Part shown: one piece after another, positions 55,891 to 64,000 of the stretch | Layout: the number at the start of each line of letters is the position of its first letter | Numbering within the stretch: position 1 is the first letter of the stretch | Assembly (NCBI GenBank): GCA_965277695.1 | Contig: CBDIDQ010000064.1 | Coordinates: 1-64,000 of the forward strand | Source: JABSOG01 sp965277695 | GTDB lineage: Bacteria > Pseudomonadota > Gammaproteobacteria > Enterobacterales > Alteromonadaceae | DNA length: 64,000 nt | Direction of reading: 5' to 3' | Translations under genes and position numbers: made by a program | The notes under the pieces: model-generated | Databases searched by the model: none | What the model saw: only the letters and a program-made list of their open reading frames with translations | Told to the model about the DNA's origin: nothing

Positions 55891-55963
55891 TTTTAAGCGC
55901 TGAGCATATCAATAATCTTGTCGGCGAGGTTTTAATCGTAGAGGGAAACCTAAACGAAATGAC

Positions 55964-56239
55964 TCAAACAAGCTTAATTTGCAACTGCTTACCTAATGCT
56001 GCGGCAAAGCGTTCCAATGTTGACAGCTTGACATCTTCGGCGTGGTTTTCTATTCGCGAAATTGCACTTTTTTGGGTGTGTAGTTTTTCTGCCACATCCG
56101 ATTGTGTCAGTCCGGCTTCTTTACGTGCTTCTTTGAGCAAAACACTGAACTTAAATGCCTGATAACCTTCATGATAGTTTTCGGCAAATTTCGGGTCGTC
56201 TGCTTGGCGATTAGTGATATATTGTTGCAGGTCACTCAT
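55964..56239 (-). CDS. XRE-family antitoxin (HigA-like)
   Basis: A 91-residue protein with a helix-turn-helix at about 36-65: 'EARKEAGLTQSDVAEKLHTQ' then 'KSAISRIENH'. It follows the toxin gene and overlaps its stop by four bases (ATGA), so the two are one unit. In such pairs the antitoxin binds the toxin and represses the operon. It lies on the minus strand, convergent with the TonB-Sel1 gene. Confidence 0.88.
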   Translation of the reverse strand: MSDLQQYITNRQADDPKFAENYHEGYQAFKFSVLLKEARKEAGLTQSDVAEKLHTQKSAISRIENHAEDVKLSTLERFAAALGKQLQIKLV

Positions 56240-56589
56240 GACTTTTTCCTTGATAAATGGTCTTTTCGACGGCGTTGTGCCGTTTTAATTTCAGCCAATG
56301 GTGTTTTTTGACTTTTCTTTTGAAAGCCATGATTTAAGATAATTAGGTTGTTTCCTTCGAAAAAACCCAACAACCTGAAGATGTTACCATCAACCTGTGC
56401 TCTAACTTCCCAAATCCCATCGGTATTGGTGAGTTTCTTTAAATAAGTTGTCGGCACAGTCTCCAATTGTTCTATCAACTCAAGTACCCAAGTCACCTTC
56501 TGAGCTTGTTTACCTGTCAGTGAATTCAGAAACTCTGCAACGGGAGACTTACCGTCTTTAGTTTTATAAAAATTAATATTCTTCATCAT
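56236..56589 (-). CDS. RelE/HigB-like (phage Gp49-like) toxin
   Basis: A 117-residue basic protein: 'FYKTKDGKSPVAEFLNSLTGKQAQKVTWVLELIEQL', 'LTNTDGIWEVRAQVDGNIFRLLGFFEGN' and 'LNHGFQKKSQKTPLAEIKTAQRRR'. This is the Gp49-like HigB pattern, with the catalytic-type basic residues in 'HGFQKKSQKTP'. It probably cleaves mRNA at the ribosome. The toxin-first order and the four-base overlap with the XRE antitoxin match this class. Confidence 0.88.
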   Translation of the reverse strand: MMKNINFYKTKDGKSPVAEFLNSLTGKQAQKVTWVLELIEQLETVPTTYLKKLTNTDGIWEVRAQVDGNIFRLLGFFEGNNLIILNHGFQKKSQKTPLAEIKTAQRRRKDHLSRKKS

Positions 56590-56786
56590 AAGTTAACATG
56601 TAGGTGAACTTTTGCCAATTGAAAAGTCATATGAGTTTAAAGATATTGGTGTTAAATAAACGTGCACAACTTGCTTCTATCATATTTAAAAATAATAAAA
56701 TTAAATTCTATTGTGTTTGTTTATGATGATTTTAATCTAATATCGTAAATGATAAAAGACTTTTTTGTGATGAGTGATCTAAATTT

Positions 56787-56836
56787 GTAGGGTGGGTTAA
56801 ATATTTTTGAGTTACAAGGAAGTGGCGTAACCCACC
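56787..56836. repeat. GGTGGGTTA inverted repeat
   Basis: GTAGGGTGGGTTA and CGTAACCCACC are inverted arms around 28 bases. A lone CGTAACCCACC also follows the DyP gene at 14988. The rest of 56590-57014 shows no other feature. Confidence 0.55.
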
Positions 56837-57014
56837 GTGAGGTAATGTGCAAATCTTCATGGCTCTTTATTTGCGGATCATAGACATTCAACTTTCGACA
56901 AATACCAATTCAAAAAAATGATGACATAGACATAGAATTAATTTATACATGGTGATAACGGATGGTTTTTTACACCATCGCCGACAAGAAAAGCAAGAAA
57001 AAACAGGGAAAATA

Positions 57015-58644
57015 ATGAGTACAGTGACCTAGTTACACCTTTCTGACATCCACTTTCAAGCCACCACCGAATGGCGAGCTAATCCAGCTCGTGAAGCTTT
57101 ATTGGCGTTTTTGCAGCAACGGTTTGACAAAGACCCAAGCCTGAAACCCGATTTTATTACCTGCACTGGCGATATTGCTTTTGGTGCGACCTCAGATACT
57201 GCTTTGGCTGAGCAATATAAATTAGCCGCGACGTTTTTTGATGACGTTTTAAAACTGTGTGGAGATGGTGAACAGGTGCTGGCAAAAGAGCGTTTATTTT
57301 TGGTGCCGGGTAATCATGATATTAATCGTAAAACTGTGAATAAACGGGCTCAGCGGGCATTGGTTGCAATGGCGGCAGATTCTGCCGATTGTGTTGATGA
57401 AGTTAATCAAGACTTTGCTAAGAATAACAACGAAACCAAAGAAGCGATGAAACGCCTAGCGGAATATAGCCAATTCGTTGCAGATTATGCAGGTCATCAA
57501 CACGACGAAACAGGCCGTTGTTTTTACACTCAAAACCTCACCATAAACGATATTACTGTTGGCATCGCAGGTTTCAATTCTGCTTGGTCTTGTGGTGGCA
57601 ATGAAGATGACCGTCACCTGTGGCTCGCAGGAGAATGGCAATTTAATCAGGCGCAAGAACAGTTAGCAGGTCAACAGCTTCGTATTGGTTTGATGCATCA
57701 CCCAGTGGATTGGTTGACGCAAGCTGAACGTAGTGTCGCTACTCGTCGATTAGAAAATGACTTTCACTTTTTCCTCCATGGTCACACGCATGATGCTTGG
57801 GTTAGTGACGGTAATAACCTCAAAACCATAGGTGCAGGAGCTACCGGAGCAGATGATGCTGTAGAGTTTGGTTTTAATATCAGCCAGCTTGATTTTGCAT
57901 CGGGCCAAGCCAAAGTACATTTATATACTTATTCGCCAAAACATAATGCTTGGATGGTTTCGATTGACCCCAACCATGCGCCAGATGGAATTTGGCCATT
58001 AAGTCTCCAGCAAGACTTGATTCAGACAGAACCCGAACCGACCGAATCTTCAGCTCAATTACAAGTTACCAAACAAACCTTATTTGGTCGAGAAAAACTA
58101 CTCAAACAAGCGGAGCAATATCTAAAACTAAACAATTGCCTGCTGGTTTATGGCATGAGAGGTAATGGCAAGTCAGTGTTTATTGATGAAATGAGCCGAC
58201 GCTCGCATATTAACCCAAAGCAATGATACTGCTGGGGCAATCGCTTTACGCCAGCGGCTAATAGATAGTGGTACGCAAGATCCGACATTTTACACTGACC
58301 AAGCTCAGGCTTATCTGGCGCAAGATAATCCAGAAAAAGCCCTGTCAGTACTGGCATTGGCAGAAGAAAACGCTGCCAGTAATGACTTTTCCTTGAGTAT
58401 AAAAACCACTGCGCTGGATCAATCGGGCAAGGCTGAGCAGGCGATGGCTTTACGTCAGCAGCAGATTGATAATCGTTCTAAACATTCGGCATTTTATGCC
58501 GACCAAGCACAGGCTTATTTGAAACAAAATCAACCCCAGTTGGCGTTGGATGTTTTGTTGTTGGCAGAAAAAAATGGTGCTGATGATGATGTAACTCGGA
58601 GCATTAAAGCGAAGGTGTTGCGGAAGTTAAATTCGTCGAGTTGA
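57015..58644 (+). pseudogene. Disrupted metallophosphoesterase-STAND-TPR gene
   Basis: The ATG at 57015 (AGGGAAAATA upstream) starts MSTVT, then TAG (57030-57032), then LHLSDIHFQ, the classic start of a calcineurin-like phosphoesterase with a Trp codon turned into a stop. The phosphoesterase motifs continue in frame: 'TGDIAFG', 'PGNHDINR', 'LMHHPVDW', 'FLHGHTHDAW'. A P-loop follows ('GMRGNGKSVF', about residue 375). The frame stops at 58226, 15 codons later, and from 58227 a second frame encodes TPR-like repeats (AIALRQRLIDSG, FYTDQAQAYL, twice) ending at 58644. Most of the STAND NTPase is missing. It is probably the relic of a sensor-nuclease or defence-type gene. Confidence 0.75.
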
Positions 58645-58733
58645 TGGTTTTGCAATGCCTAATTTTTTGCCAGTGGTTTATGCTGTGATATAGTGTCGTT
58701 TGATATTGTTTGATTAACATAGAAGATATTATT

Positions 58734-59006
58734 ATGCAGACTTCCTTGAACCTTGGTGATGAATTGAAAAATCGAATTCAACACATTGCTGATTTACGCC
58801 ATTGCCCGGCTGATTTGATTATGCTCGAAGCGATTCAGGATTATGTTGAGCGCTCAGAAAAAGAAGAAAGTTTTAAACAGGAGGCGCAAGCTTCATGGGC
58901 GGAATATCAACAGACAGGTTTGCATCTGACAGGGGAAGAGGTGTGCGAATGGTTGGACCGTTGGGGAACTGATGAAGAAACCGAAATTCCACCATGCCAC
59001 AAGTAA
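58734..59006 (+). CDS. Ribbon-helix-helix (CopG/ParD-like) antitoxin
   Basis: A 90-residue protein with the RHH pattern 'TSLNLGDELKNRIQHIADLRHCPADLIMLEAIQDYVERSE', seen as two halves at about 3-20 and 21-42, and an acidic C-terminus for toxin binding. It overlaps the ParE gene by 13 bases, antitoxin first, the usual ParDE order. An ATG eight codons upstream exists, but this start gives the family beginning and has AGAAGA upstream. Confidence 0.88.
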   Translation: MQTSLNLGDELKNRIQHIADLRHCPADLIMLEAIQDYVERSEKEESFKQEAQASWAEYQQTGLHLTGEEVCEWLDRWGTDEETEIPPCHK

Positions 59007-59290
59007 TAATTACTCCAACTGCAACAAAAGGGTTAGAACGCTGCCGACTCTTTTTGGCGAATAAAAACCCTCAGGCAGCCAAGAGAGCCAGCCAAACGAT
59101 TAAACGCCATATCATGTTACTCAAAGCCGATCCAGATATAGGAAGACTTCTGGGTGATGACTCGCCATTGCGAGAGTTGATCATCGACTTCGGCGATTCT
59201 GGTTATATTGCGCTTTATCGCCATGATGTTAACGCTGAGCGTGTTTATATACTCTCCTTTAAGCACCAAAAAGAATTAAAGTATCAATAA
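58994..59290 (+). CDS. ParE/RelE superfamily toxin
   Basis: A 98-residue protein with the ParE pattern: 'VIITPTATKGLERCRLFLANKNPQAAKRA' in two parts near 4-32, 'LKADPDIGRLLGDDSPLRELIIDFG', 'GYIALYRHD' and 'VYILSFKHQKELKY'. ParE-type toxins poison DNA gyrase and RelE-type toxins cleave mRNA; which applies cannot be told here. Its ATG lies inside the antitoxin end. Confidence 0.9.
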   Translation: MPQVIITPTATKGLERCRLFLANKNPQAAKRASQTIKRHIMLLKADPDIGRLLGDDSPLRELIIDFGDSGYIALYRHDVNAERVYILSFKHQKELKYQ

Positions 59291-59355
59291 AGCCCATTAA
59301 TCGAATATCGGTGATTTTGCTTTGCTTTTAATTATTAATTATTAACTGTTAATTA

Positions 59356-61539
59356 TTAATTAGAACCCGCCGCCCGCTGCACCAAAATATCGGTCTCAAT
59401 GCCCTCAACCTTAGAAAAAACCAACTGCCTACCATCTTGCGAAGCACTGAGATTAAGCTGCACATTGATGTCTTGCTCGTGGTTGCCAACGTCGGTGATA
59501 TAGCGGTTATCGTTGCGATCAAAATGATAAAAAAACAGTTTGAGTTGGTGACCTTGGCGCACGATGTAATAAATGCCGCTGTCTATAACTGCTGGGCGGT
59601 AAAGCGCAAATGAGGGTTGTAGATTATCTACTGGTAAATCTTCGGCTAATACCCTCGTGAGAAAATCGGCGATATGTTGTTGATATTGGCTATACGACGG
59701 GTTGATGTGGCGGATTTGCTCGGCATTTAACGGTTCGCTTGATGAGCGAGTGTTTTTTACCGGTTGGGTGGTGGCAAGTTGCAAGTCATAACGCCAGTGT
59801 TGCCATTGATCTTGACCTTGCCGGGCTTTGAAGCTGATTTGTTTGCCATCTGCTGACCAGTTAACCTCATCTACCACTTCATAACCGCTGACTATTGGCA
59901 CCATATGACGAGAGAAGGTGTTGATTAAATAGAGGTTTTGCGCACTGTCGCCGAGCAGGATGTTTTCGCCGTTGGGTGACCATAACAAATAATCTGGCAC
60001 CATACTCTGGGCTAAATTGCTCTCGGCCAAATTGGTCAGCAGACTAGCGGCTTTTTTATGTTGGTGTTTCAGCCAGATTTCGACGTGTTTCAAACCATCC
60101 ATTGAGCGACGTTGATAAGAGATAAACGCCGTTTGGCTGCCGTCGTTGGCGATTGCTGGCAATATGTCAGTTCGGGCAGATGAAGACAGGCGACGGCTCA
60201 CGGGGTCATCCACATTGTTGTTAAGCTCCATACTGTAGAGATTGACGTTTACCAGTCCTTCGGCGTGGGCGAGTTGTTGGGTGACCGGATTAAGATCGAT
60301 GTCGGGAATAAAACCCATCGGCAAGTGGACTATTTTGCTGTCGCCGTCGAGTGACATTAGCCGCAAGCTTTCGTTGCCGAGCCAAAAACTTTGCTCACTG
60401 TCGTGCCATTTCAAACCCCAATAATCTTGTTTGCTTTGTTCGATGAGGCGGGTTTTGAAGGTGTTTAAGTCGAGTAGTTTGAGTTGATACCAGGGTTGGT
60501 GTTTTTCGACCAGTAATAGTTTGCTGGTGGTTTTGTCCAAATCCATCAATACCGGGTTTAATTTGGGATAATGTTGAATGTCGATGACCATGGGTAATTT
60601 GTCGTCAGACAAGCTGATTTTGGTCAGTACCGGACGGTTGTCGAGCCAGCTGGTGAGATACAGGGTTTCGGCGTTGAGCCAGTGCATTTTTTGGCGGCTG
60701 TAACCGGGTTCACAATCGCTTAAATGAAAGTCTGGACTCAAGCGCCAGGTTTCCACCGGGTTGATCACCGACATAATGCGAATATCGCAGCTGATAGGGT
60801 CGTGGCGATAATAAATCAGCCAGCGACCATCGGCGGACCATTCGGGAGCTTGCTCACTGTAACCGGTGCTTTTAATTGAATGGATAGATTGGTTTTGTGA
60901 GTCGTACACCACCAAATCCATGTGGCTGCGGTTTTCTGAGGTTTGATTAAAGGCGAGATAACGACCGTCGGGGGAATAACGCAAAAAATTCTCAGGACCG
61001 GGCACAGAGGTCAGCCGCGATTCATATTGATAAATCGGCACCGCCAAACCGGGTTTAAGCCATTCGAGTAATAGTAATGTAAATAAAATAGAAACCACTG
61101 CGCTGCTGATCGCAATGGTCATTTTTGCCGACTGTCGGGCTGGTGGATGAGCGAGTGCTGTGGTGGGATAAATTGTCGGCACCGTTGCTGGCAGTTCAGC
61201 GACAGGCGCAGCCGGATATTCAACCTCGGCAATTAATTGATAGCCCACTCTGGGCACGGTACGAATAAAGCGGGGGGTTTCTTTGTCGTCGTGCAGAGAT
61301 TTTCTGAGCTGGGTGACCGCTTGTGAAACCGAGTTATCGCTGACAATAGTGTCATGCCACAGCGTATCCATGATTTGGTTGCGTGACACTGCGCTACCAT
61401 GGTTTTCGAGCAGCAGTTTCAACAGGCTCAGTTGCCGCGCTTCAATATGTTGCCATTGCCCTTTGATGCACACTTTAAGCGCAACAAAATCAACCACGAC
61501 TTCATTGACTTTGACTTTTTCTAATGGCTTTGTTGGCAT
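59356..61539 (-). CDS. CadC-like transmembrane regulator with WD40/TolB-like propeller
   Basis: A 727-residue protein. The N-terminal OmpR-type winged helix (about 8-108) has 'SRNQIMDTLWHDTIVSDNSVSQ' region motifs and ends 'IRTVPRVGYQLIAEVE'. One membrane helix lies at about 142-165. The periplasmic part (about 175-727) has repeated propeller blades: 'YSPDGRYLAFNQ', 'WSADGRWLIYY', 'WSPNGENILLGD', 'WSADGKQISFK'. It should sense a periplasmic signal and bind DNA directly. It points away from the TonB receptor at 62382, with a toxin-antitoxin pair between them, and may regulate that receptor. Confidence 0.88.
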   Translation of the reverse strand: MPTKPLEKVKVNEVVVDFVALKVCIKGQWQHIEARQLSLLKLLLENHGSAVSRNQIMDTLWHDTIVSDNSVSQAVTQLRKSLHDDKETPRFIRTVPRVGYQLIAEVEYPAAPVAELPATVPTIYPTTALAHPPARQSAKMTIAISSAVVSILFTLLLLEWLKPGLAVPIYQYESRLTSVPGPENFLRYSPDGRYLAFNQTSENRSHMDLVVYDSQNQSIHSIKSTGYSEQAPEWSADGRWLIYYRHDPISCDIRIMSVINPVETWRLSPDFHLSDCEPGYSRQKMHWLNAETLYLTSWLDNRPVLTKISLSDDKLPMVIDIQHYPKLNPVLMDLDKTTSKLLLVEKHQPWYQLKLLDLNTFKTRLIEQSKQDYWGLKWHDSEQSFWLGNESLRLMSLDGDSKIVHLPMGFIPDIDLNPVTQQLAHAEGLVNVNLYSMELNNNVDDPVSRRLSSSARTDILPAIANDGSQTAFISYQRRSMDGLKHVEIWLKHQHKKAASLLTNLAESNLAQSMVPDYLLWSPNGENILLGDSAQNLYLINTFSRHMVPIVSGYEVVDEVNWSADGKQISFKARQGQDQWQHWRYDLQLATTQPVKNTRSSSEPLNAEQIRHINPSYSQYQQHIADFLTRVLAEDLPVDNLQPSFALYRPAVIDSGIYYIVRQGHQLKLFFYHFDRNDNRYITDVGNHEQDINVQLNLSASQDGRQLVFSKVEGIETDILVQRAAGSN

Positions 61540-61575
61540 TTTTGCTGGTATTGAGTTTGATTAATAATAGTCAAT

Positions 61576-61935
61576 TTAACGCCAAGCATGTTTTAGAATG
61601 CCTTCACTTTTAAGTTGTAGCTCTAACTCCTGATCATCCATTAGTGTGTCAAAAACATGTAAAATATTGATAGTATTTGCAGCTGGGTCATAGTGATAAA
61701 AGATCATGTATTTTTTTAGCGTGATAATAGTGCGAATATCTCGAAAATCTTGATAGCCATAGGATTTGCCTGAATACGGCAGATGAGAAAGCACAAAGCT
61801 GCTTTTTTTTCGGATCGAAGTATTTATATTTATGGCGATATTTTCAGGTATTTTTTGCTCGAATACTTGGAAGAAAAGAATGTTTGCCAAGTCTTCGCGG
61901 GCATTGTCAGTCAGTACGACTGTTGATACGTTCAT
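61576..61935 (-). CDS. RelE/ParE superfamily toxin
   Basis: A 119-residue protein with 'VVLTDNAREDLANILFF', 'YGYQDFRDIRTIITLKKYMIFYHYD' in two parts and 'INILHVFDTLMDD', the RelE/ParE fold pattern. It overlaps the preceding antitoxin gene by four bases (ATGA), antitoxin first. Target unknown. Confidence 0.88.
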   Translation of the reverse strand: MNVSTVVLTDNAREDLANILFFQVFEQKIPENIAININTSIRKKSSFVLSHLPYSGKSYGYQDFRDIRTIITLKKYMIFYHYDPAANTINILHVFDTLMDDQELELQLKSEGILKHAWR

Positions 61936-62147
61936 TTCAAAGAGGCTAAATAGGCTTGTTTCTTTTCTTCAAATCGTCGCAGAATATCATCTTCTATGGC
62001 TTTGGGGTCACTTAACGTGCGTCCAGCCTGCATATCCGCTAAACCTTTGGCAATGCCCTGATTGATATATTGTGTCTGCGTTGGTGAAAAATTAATGGTA
62101 CTGTTGGTTATTTCTATCTCTGTTGTTTTAACTGCTGCTTGTGTCAT
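61932..62147 (-). CDS. ParD-like antitoxin
   Basis: A 71-residue protein: 'ITNSTINFSPTQTQYINQGIAKGLADMQAGR' read in two parts near 13-43, then an acidic and basic C-terminal helix 'DDILRRFEEKKQAYLASLK'. The IxxGLADMQAGR pattern is typical of ParD-like antitoxins without a recognised DNA-binding name. The start chosen has CAGG eight bases upstream; ATGs 5 and 10 codons earlier are possible. Confidence 0.8.
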   Translation of the reverse strand: MTQAAVKTTEIEITNSTINFSPTQTQYINQGIAKGLADMQAGRTLSDPKAIEDDILRRFEEKKQAYLASLK

Positions 62148-62381
62148 GGTAAAACCTGCTTGCATAGAGAAAATCACGGTTTAATTGTAACGATTCAGTG
62201 TCGGTTTGGCAATGTGTGATTGTTTCTTTAATCGACTCTTTAATTGCGCTTTTTATCAAACCTTTTAGCAACGGAAAGGACCAATTTATTTGATGGTCAA
62301 CGATGATGGCACCGCGTATTATAGTTGCTCTTCTGGCTGCACCAGCAGGTATATCAAATTTAATAGGGGCTTGTGATCAAG

Positions 62382-64000
62382 ATGCACTACATGGTTGACT
62401 CTTCTTTTTGGCGTTTGGCTTTTCCTGTTCTTTTTACTTCTACATTAGCAACTTTAGCGAGCCATTGCGCCGCAGAGCAAACCACAACGGATGAGCTAGA
62501 AAGCATTCAAATTCGTGGTATTCGCGGCAGTATTGTGCAATCGATTAATACTAAACGTCATAGTGACGGCATTGTTGATGCTATTACTGCCGAAGAGATT
62601 GGCAAGTTCCCCGATAAAAATGTCGCTGAATCCTTGCAGCGTATCACTGGGGTATCACTCACTCGGGTTCAGGGCGAAGGTGAGCGTATTGGTGTCAGGG
62701 GCACGGCTCCAAGTCAAAATCGTACCACGATTAATGGCCAAAATATCGCATCTGCCGATTGGTGGATCTCCGCTCAGCCGAATCGGGGTTTTAATTATAC
62801 TATGTTGCCCGCTGAGATTGTCAGCTCGTTGGAGGTCCATAAATCCCCGCAAGCCGATCACGACGAAGGTTCGCTGGGCGGCTCTGTTAGTATTAATACT
62901 CGTAAGCCTTTGGATACTAAAGATAATTTGTTCGTTGGCACGGCGCAATTGCAATATAACGATGTCTCTGACAAAACCGACCCGCAACTGTCGGTGCTGT
63001 ATAATTGGATCAATGACGATAATAATTTTGCTGCGCTGGTGTCGCTTATTCGTCATGAACGCAGTTTACGCCGGGATGGATTGGAGTCTTGGGGTTGGAC
63101 CGAACGTAACTTCAATGAAAATGCCCAAGGTCAGCTGGTCGAAACCAAAGATGCTGATGCCGATCATCAAGGGATTTGGAGCGCGGGTGGCGGCGGCTCA
63201 GCGGTATTTGAGCAGCAGCGAATTCTCTCTAGTGCGATGTTATCGTTGCAATATCAGCCCAATAACGATTGGAACTTCGAGCTTAATACCTTGTACTCTG
63301 ATTTGAGTGCCGATAACACGAATCAAAACTTTTTATGGCAGCCAAGCGAAGTGTATAGTCGTGGCGGCACGGTCAGTGATTATCAAATTGAAGACAATAC
63401 TCTGACTTCTGGGACCTTCTCTAAGGTAAATGAGAATGAGCAAGGCGGCTCACCTTTTAATGCTTCAATGGAATCGATTTGGCGTTCGTCAAATATCGAA
63501 ACCGGTATTATTCATTTGTTGGCGGCCCATGATTTTGATTATTGGCAGACGCAATATCAATTTGGTTACACCCGAGCAACTGGCGGCAGCAATCGTGATT
63601 TGACCGCACAATGGTCAGCGAATACGGCTTATTCGGTGGATTTGCGTCAACGCCAGGATATTCTCGCCAGTTACGATACTAGTCCGTTAGCGGCACAGGC
63701 TTGGCAAATTAGTGATGTGCGCTGGGATAAGCAAAATTCTAGTGATGCGGAGTTGTTCGCTCAGGCGGATTTTGAACTGCAATTGGATCGGCCTTTATTA
63801 GAGTCGGTTAAGTTTGGTGGTAAATACAAACGCCATAATCGTGATTTTTTGCGTATTCGCTCTCGCAATGGCGATTATAGTGGTTTGGCAGGAGATTTGG
63901 ATTGGACTCTGGCTGATTTCGCGGCGGCTTTTCCAAGTCATTATCTGGATGGTGTGGGTTCAGATCAAACCTTAAAAGCTTATGCGTTTGCCGATACTGG
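62382..64000 (+). CDS. TonB-dependent receptor, N-terminal part (runs off window)
   Basis: At least 539 codons with no stop to the window end. A signal-like leader (MHYMVDSSFWRLAFPVLF...) precedes 'IQIRGIRGSIVQSINTKRHS', 'GKFPDKNVAESLQRITGVSL', 'VRGTAPSQNRTTINGQ' and 'SADWWISAQPNRGFNYTMLP'. It is clearly paralogous to the receptor at 51663 over the plug and early barrel, including 'NWINDD', 'RRDGLESWGW' and 'NQNFLW'. The ATG at 62382 was chosen; another ATG three codons later is possible. The CadC-like propeller regulator is divergent and close, and probably controls it. Confidence 0.9.
   Translation, partial: MHYMVDSSFWRLAFPVLFTSTLATLASHCAAEQTTTDELESIQIRGIRGSIVQSINTKRHSDGIVDAITAEEIGKFPDKNVAESLQRITGVSLTRVQGEGERIGVRGTAPSQNRTTINGQNIASADWWISAQPNRGFNYTMLPAEIVSSLEVHKSPQADHDEGSLGGSVSINTRKPLDTKDNLFVGTAQLQYNDVSDKTDPQLSVLYNWINDDNNFAALVSLIRHERSLRRDGLESWGWTERNFNENAQGQLVETKDADADHQGIWSAGGGGSAVFEQQRILSSAMLSLQYQPNNDWNFELNTLYSDLSADNTNQNFLWQPSEVYSRGGTVSDYQIEDNTLTSGTFSKVNENEQGGSPFNASMESIWRSSNIETGIIHLLAAHDFDYWQTQYQFGYTRATGGSNRDLTAQWSANTAYSVDLRQRQDILASYDTSPLAAQAWQISDVRWDKQNSSDAELFAQADFELQLDRPLLESVKFGGKYKRHNRDFLRIRSRNGDYSGLAGDLDWTLADFAAAFPSHYLDGVGSDQTLKAYAFADT

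Overview
The window looks like the chromosome of a marine-type gammaproteobacterium, most likely of the Alteromonadales. The reasons are the acnB-yacL pair, divergent argR/mdh, ispB divergent from rplU-rpmA-obgE-mutT, the classic tRNA Thr-Tyr-Gly-Thr-tufB block, a gammaproteobacterial 16S-tRNA-23S-5S operon, and large TonB-dependent receptors with CadC-like and Sel1/TonB partners. The base composition is AT-leaning and even across the core genes. I did not assign a genus.

Layout. 1-3.8 kb: a giant LamG/glycine-rich protein on the minus strand, split by a frameshift. 3.8-5.4 kb: dispersed repeats and an ATP-grasp enzyme. 5.7-9.4 kb: acnB, yacL, a GNAT. 9.4-10.1 kb: a CsrB-type sRNA with a GacA/UvrY-type box. 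10.3-15 kb: a Fur-box-led iron(III) ABC transporter and a DyP peroxidase. 15-21.1 kb: argR, mdh, a HigBA-type toxin-antitoxin pair, ispB, rplU-rpmA-obgE-mutT. 21.1-22.4 kb: a gene-free stretch with a second CsrB/C-like RNA and two tandem paralogous terminator-bearing modules. 22.4-26 kb: yheTU and a Tat-leader/GMC oxidoreductase pair. 26.1-34.2 kb: tRNAs, tuf and an rRNA operon with damaged spacer tRNA-Ile sequences and extra segments in 23S. 34.3-51.3 kb: a BlaI/M56 regulator pair, an LplT-PlsC fusion, a bufferin operon (bufABC) translationally coupled to idi, a sodium/solute symporter, a lipoprotein, prolyl aminopeptidase, a phosphopantetheinyl transferase, a CI-like regulator, a 2OG-oxygenase-like protein, a GGDEF protein and hpd. 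51.6-64 kb: two related TonB-dependent receptors, a TonB-Sel1 protein, a CadC-like propeller regulator, and between them an accessory island with three toxin-antitoxin pairs around a wrecked metallophosphoesterase-STAND-TPR gene.

The most notable items are the two Csr-type sponge RNAs, each with an upstream TGTGAGATAT box; the tandem small-RNA-like modules at 21.96-22.38 kb; the bufferin operon ending in idi; the decayed defence-like gene in a toxin-antitoxin nest; and two families of dispersed palindromes (a REPIN-like GTAGACG family and an ACCACGGAG family). Several disruptions (LamG frameshift, spacer tRNA-Ile indels, TAG in the phosphoesterase gene) could be real decay or assembly error, and this cannot be decided from the sequence alone.
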